A DNA stretch of 15,479 bases, taken from the NCBI GenBank assembly GCA_964361655.1, contig CAYIBD010000016.1, positions 1 to 15,479 on the forward strand. Direction: 5' to 3'. This DNA comes from CAYIBD01 sp964361655 (GTDB lineage: Bacteria > Patescibacteriota > Minisyncoccia > Sungbacterales > SURF-37). Below are positions 12,801-15,479 of the stretch, piece by piece. The translations under genes were made by a program, and so were the position numbers. Under the pieces are notes generated by a model. The model did no database searches, was not told where the DNA came from, and worked only from the letters and a program-made list of their open reading frames with translations. The stretch's first letter is position 1; every line of letters begins with the position of its first letter.

Positions 12801-13736
12801 ACCATTAACTGGGATAGCGTCAGTATGGGCGGGAACAATGCCACCTACGCCGTTGGCCTCCAGTCCTCGTCCAACATCTACGCCTCCGGGTCAGACACGG
12901 CCGCAAGCGGGATGCGCGTGATGCGGGCCTACCCAACGGTGAGTACCAGCTACACCCTGCCGTCCGGGACGTTGAATAACGGCACGAACGTGCTCTACCG
13001 CTTCTCGGTGTCGGCACCCTCCGGCACGCTCGGCGTGTCGCTCTACAAGGTGACCTTCAACATCGCGACCAGCACCCCCAAGGGCGACAGCACGCCGATC
13101 GCTAACTTGGCGCTCTTCGCCTTCTCCGGCTCCGACTTCCAGACCGGTCCGAAGTTCTCCTCCTCTGGCCAGCTGAATAACGGCACGACCATGTTCAGCG
13201 CGGATAACGGCATGGACGGTCTTGACTCCGGCAAGGCGACGACCTCGGACTTCGCCATCTACTTCAACCCGGTGTCCGACACCAGCGCCGATCCGGAAGC
13301 CATCGCGGTTTCCGCCGGCGAGACGATCTACTTCGAGTTCCGCGGCAACGCGAGCGGGGTAGTGAGCGGATCCACGGTCTCGACCGTGCTTGAAGGCGAC
13401 AAGTCCTTCTTCGGCATTGCCAACACCTCGGGCGGGACGATCGCCTACTCTGATGCGGGGTTCTTGGCCGGTTCAATTGACTACGGCTTTGCCACCGCAG
13501 CGCCGAAGCTCGATAACCCCGATGTCTCGGCAGGCGCCGGGAGCACGGGTGTGCTCGTGGCCGCCACCCAGACGTGGACCGATGATCCCGGTGCCGGTGA
13601 TAACTTCATCTGGTCCGGGAACTCGACCACGACCCATAGCGGTGCTGCTGACGACAGCGGTCCTGACTGGCATAACGGCTTCGTGGTGCCGGGGCTGCCC
13701 GCAAGCGGCGGGAACCCGCAGTCGCTATCGAAGTAA
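9868..13736 (+). CDS. Giant secreted surface-layer-like protein with peptidoglycan-binding domain
   Basis: Probable main cell-surface protein. Order: a signal peptide (residues 1-37, hydrophobic VILSLSSVMLLAGVAAV, cut near ALA-D); a short coiled coil (HTLEQQIAKLMDELNALKKQQ); a PG_binding_1-like domain (about 70-149, with SQGVSGDDVMCLQQYLNSAG and FGSLTRAAVSKWQAANGV, Cys 69 and 86); a proline-rich linker (152-169); then about 1070 residues of Ser/Thr/Gly/Asp-rich beta-type repeats, including an acidic DDNDSQTDDDGTFDDD that could bind calcium; and a C-terminal tail DNFIWSGNS...DWHNGFVVPGLP...LSK. The reading frame is broken only by 100 Ns. The 55 bases on each side are identical, and joining them keeps one frame, giving 1237 residues. 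Domains fit surface proteins of CPR bacteria. The start is ATG 9868, with no Shine-Dalgarno. A strong terminator follows. Confidence 0.85.
11721..11930. other. Scaffold gap of 100 Ns flanked by identical 55-base ends
   Basis: Bases 11721-11775 and 11876-11930 are identical over exactly 55 bases; the Ns run 11776-11875. Collapsing the repeat removes 155 bases and restores one continuous frame. An exact 55-base overlap is what a de Bruijn assembler using k = 55 leaves between neighbouring edges, so the gap is probably false. A real tandem repeat in the protein cannot be excluded. Confidence 0.8.
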
Positions 13737-13770
13737 CCTATCGAAGTTAACGAGTGTCCTTGTACTCGGG

Positions 13771-13804
13771 CAAATCCCCTCCGATGGTCATCGGAGGGGA
13801 TTTG
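13771..13804 (+). terminator. Strong intrinsic terminator of the surface protein gene
   Basis: Sixteen-base perfect arms (13771-13786 and 13789-13804, with CCCCTCCGATG against CATCGGAGGGG) followed by TTATTTGTTT, 35 bases after the stop codon. The strength fits a highly transcribed gene. Confidence 0.9.
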
Positions 13805-13832
13805 TTATTTGTTTGGATTGGCGCGGCCGGGG

Positions 13833-13861
13833 TTGTTCCCGTGTTCGCCGTTTGCTAGGGT
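13833..13861 (+). promoter_or_regulatory. Predicted near-leaderless promoter of the TPR gene
   Basis: TTGTTC, 17 bases, TAGGGT, preceded by TGC as an extended -10 (TGCTAGGGT). The ATG follows 9 bases later. The downstream TAGCGTATGG matches that of the receiver gene at 2391-2401. Confidence 0.5.
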
Positions 13862-13870
13862 GGGTAGCGT

Positions 13871-14680
13871 ATGGTTTCGCTAGCCCGTAGCCACCTCGTC
13901 GGGCTGGTCGTTGTTGGGATGATCATCTTCGCGGGCTTGCTCCTTGTCGAGAGCCGGGGCACTATTCCTCGGGAACTCGAGACAACACCCTCGCCGCTCC
14001 CCATGAGCGCATCTCCCAATGACAACCGTCCTGCGATCGGGGGAGGCGAGCGCATGGTTCCAACCGCCCCGCTCTACCGTGGCCTCCCGGTAAGCCAGCT
14101 TGACGGCAATCCAAAGGCCATAGCGCAAGTACCGGATCGCTACCAAGAGGCCAAGGCCGAGCTGGCTCGGATTGCGGTGGCGCTCGCGGAAAACTCTCGC
14201 CAGCCGCCGCTCTGGATGCGGGTGGCCTACCTCAAACACTTCTTCGGAGACGAGCCGGGAGCCGCCGACGCGTACGAGTACCTGAACGCGATTGCGCCGG
14301 GCGATCCCATTCCGTTCTACAACCTCGCCGCAATCTACGGCTACTACTTGAAGCGGCCGGAGAAGGCCATCCCGAAATACCGGGCCGCGATTGAGCTCGA
14401 CCCGGCTACGGCGGAGTACTACTACGGCTTCGGTAATTTCTGGCGCGAGGTCATGCAGGAGCCAGCCGCCGCCGAAGCGACCTTCCTCCAAGGACTCTCA
14501 AGGGTCCCGGATTTCCCCCCTCTCCTTACCGCCCTCGGCTCGCTCTACGCCGAGATGGGGGAGATCGCCAAGGCCATCGCCTCCTATGAACGCGCGTTTT
14601 CCCATCCGTCGTTGGGATCGGGCGAGCGTGCGGCCATTGAAGCCGAGGTGGAGCGCCTGAAGCAGCGGTTATCGCCTTGA
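13871..14680 (+). CDS. Membrane-anchored TPR protein
   Basis: A 269-residue protein with one N-terminal transmembrane anchor (residues 9-26, LVGLVVVGMIIFAGLLLV; no lipobox Cys), a disordered Pro/Ser linker (38-60), and a helical repeat domain from about residue 88. Four TPR-like units are seen, near 113-146, 147-180 (DPIPFYNLAAIYGYYLKRPEKAIPKY), 181-214 (ATAEYYYGFGNFWREVMQEPAAAEATF) and 215-248 (PPLLTALGSLYAEMGEIAKAIASYERAF). With N-in topology the repeats face outside the membrane and would act as a protein-binding scaffold, possibly for envelope or surface proteins given the neighbours. No enzymatic motif is present. Start chosen from the promoter, which sits 9 bases upstream. Confidence 0.88.
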   Translation: MVSLARSHLVGLVVVGMIIFAGLLLVESRGTIPRELETTPSPLPMSASPNDNRPAIGGGERMVPTAPLYRGLPVSQLDGNPKAIAQVPDRYQEAKAELARIAVALAENSRQPPLWMRVAYLKHFFGDEPGAADAYEYLNAIAPGDPIPFYNLAAIYGYYLKRPEKAIPKYRAAIELDPATAEYYYGFGNFWREVMQEPAAAEATFLQGLSRVPDFPPLLTALGSLYAEMGEIAKAIASYERAFSHPSLGSGERAAIEAEVERLKQRLSP

Positions 14681-14694
14681 CGGAATGACCGTGG

Positions 14695-14732
14695 CAAAAC
14701 ACCCCGGCTCGCATGCGAGCCGGGGTGTTTTG
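14695..14732. terminator. Bidirectional terminator, 38-bp perfect palindrome
   Basis: Centred at GCATGC, arms CAAAACACCCCGGCTCGCA and its exact complement. A4 and T4 at the ends give a U-tract in both directions, and the right side continues into GGCCTTCTT. It lies between the convergent TPR gene and the minus-strand surface gene and serves both. Confidence 0.9.
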
Positions 14733-14748
14733 GCCTTCTTGTCGGACA

Positions 14749-15479
14749 TTAGGGCGGAGAATAGGTGAAAGTAAGCTCGTTCGATTTTTGCTTCCGCTGG
14801 GAGATCTGGCCGCTATCGTTGTCGAATACATCCACCCGGATGCGATAGGCGGCACCCCTGGCAAATGGGTAGCCGTTCAAGTTCGCGAAGTCGGCCCGTG
14901 CGCCGACGCGGTCGGTCTTGGAGACATAGCCGCTCGTCCATACCTGCCGCGTGCCATCGAGGAGGGTGTAGAAATACTCGAGCTCGTCAAAGGCATCCCG
15001 GGTGCGAATGCCGATCGGGAACTTGGTTACGGTGTTATTCCTCACCACCTCATCGGACGTCCCTTCGAGGAAATCGTCGAACGTCGGCGGCTGATAGAGT
15101 GTTTGCTGGCGAGCGGCAGAGGCCTGGCTCTCCACTCCGCCGTTGCCGACCGCCGTGACAAAGAGCTGGTAGGCGCCTTCGGGCTCGGTCGAGAGGGCCA
15201 CCGGCCGCCGCCATTCCCAACCGGTCTGGCTTAATCGGATCAAGGCCGTGCCATCCGCTGCCGTGCTCGAGGCGCCGATGGCCGGGATCGCATAGGGGGC
15301 GGACTTCGTCGCCTGGAGCTCGCCCGGCTGTTGGCGGTGTATGGCGTAGGCCTTGGCGTAAACGTCGGGATCATGGGTGAAGCGAGCGATGAAGGTAGCG
15401 CTCTCCCAGCCAGCCGTGGAGAGAATTGGCAGACCGAGTTGCGCTTGGCTGGGGATGGGCCCCGGCGGCGGAGGCGGCG
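14749..15479 (-). CDS. Partial extracellular protein with proline linker and Fn3/Ig-like beta domains (N terminus outside window)
   Basis: The 242 C-terminal residues are visible; the frame is open to the right edge, and the internal TTG at 15243 is not a credible start. The visible part starts with PPPPP, then a region GPIPSQAQLGLPILSTAGWESATFIARFTHDPDVYAKAYAIHR, then likely beta-sandwich modules: EGAYQLFVTAVGNGGVESQAS, FDELEYFYTLLDGTRQVWTSGYVS and AAYRIRVDVFDNDSGQIS. The style resembles fibronectin-III/Ig-like domains, but no exact family is claimed. A polyproline linker followed by beta domains repeats the layout of the giant surface protein, so a secreted, wall-associated protein is likely. 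It is convergent with the TPR gene and shares its terminator. Confidence 0.75.
   Translation of the reverse strand, partial: PPPPPGPIPSQAQLGLPILSTAGWESATFIARFTHDPDVYAKAYAIHRQQPGELQATKSAPYAIPAIGASSTAADGTALIRLSQTGWEWRRPVALSTEPEGAYQLFVTAVGNGGVESQASAARQQTLYQPPTFDDFLEGTSDEVVRNNTVTKFPIGIRTRDAFDELEYFYTLLDGTRQVWTSGYVSKTDRVGARADFANLNGYPFARGAAYRIRVDVFDNDSGQISQRKQKSNELTFTYSPP

Overview
The window is about 60% GC and gene-dense, with short surface-associated, redox and stress genes. Several features suggest a Patescibacteria/CPR genome of Parcubacteria type. These are a secreted protein with an N-terminal coiled coil, a peptidoglycan-binding domain and a proline-rich linker resembling the large CPR surface-layer proteins; a NifU-type scaffold ending in a Bfd-like tail; a small regulator joining a helical domain to a DeoR-type winged helix; and promoters sitting almost on top of start codons. 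This assignment is inference from protein style; no rRNA or tRNA is present to test it.

Left part (1-3410), iron-sulfur and redox genes: a NifU/IscU-like scaffold, a convergent five-helix membrane protein on the minus strand, a 3-Cys ferredoxin, an Fe/Mn superoxide dismutase, a receiver-domain protein lacking its phospho-acceptor Asp, a two-helix membrane peptide, and a 73-residue Nfu protein that overlaps the peptide by ATGA. The first gene holds the scaffold domain and the Nfu protein holds a CxxC carrier domain, so the two halves of a classical NifU are split here.

Middle part (3488-8344), protein quality control: a membrane-anchored HtrA protease and an 890-residue ClpB disaggregase, separated by a HicB-HicA toxin-antitoxin pair. 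Just after hicA lies a short remnant that reads like the tail of a second HtrA gene. Before clpB there is a hairpin and an array of ATCCGC repeats.

Right part (8345-15479), a regulator and cell-surface genes: the helical-domain/DeoR regulator (8438-9007) ends in copies of a 10-bp motif, TGTCCGATAG, forming one inverted repeat and helically phased direct repeats. An 860-bp noncoding stretch follows. It holds two perfect DnaA boxes, each exactly 30 bp upstream of a TATAAT, and several hairpins. Next comes the giant surface protein gene, interrupted on paper by 100 Ns. The 55 bases on each side of the Ns are identical, so the gap is probably an assembly artefact and the protein an intact 1237 residues. 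A strong terminator, a membrane-anchored TPR protein, a 38-bp palindromic bidirectional terminator and a convergent partial proline-linker surface protein complete the window.

The most interesting stretch is 8994-9867: regulator, operator-like array, duplicated DnaA-box promoters and a possible small structured RNA, all upstream of a major surface protein.
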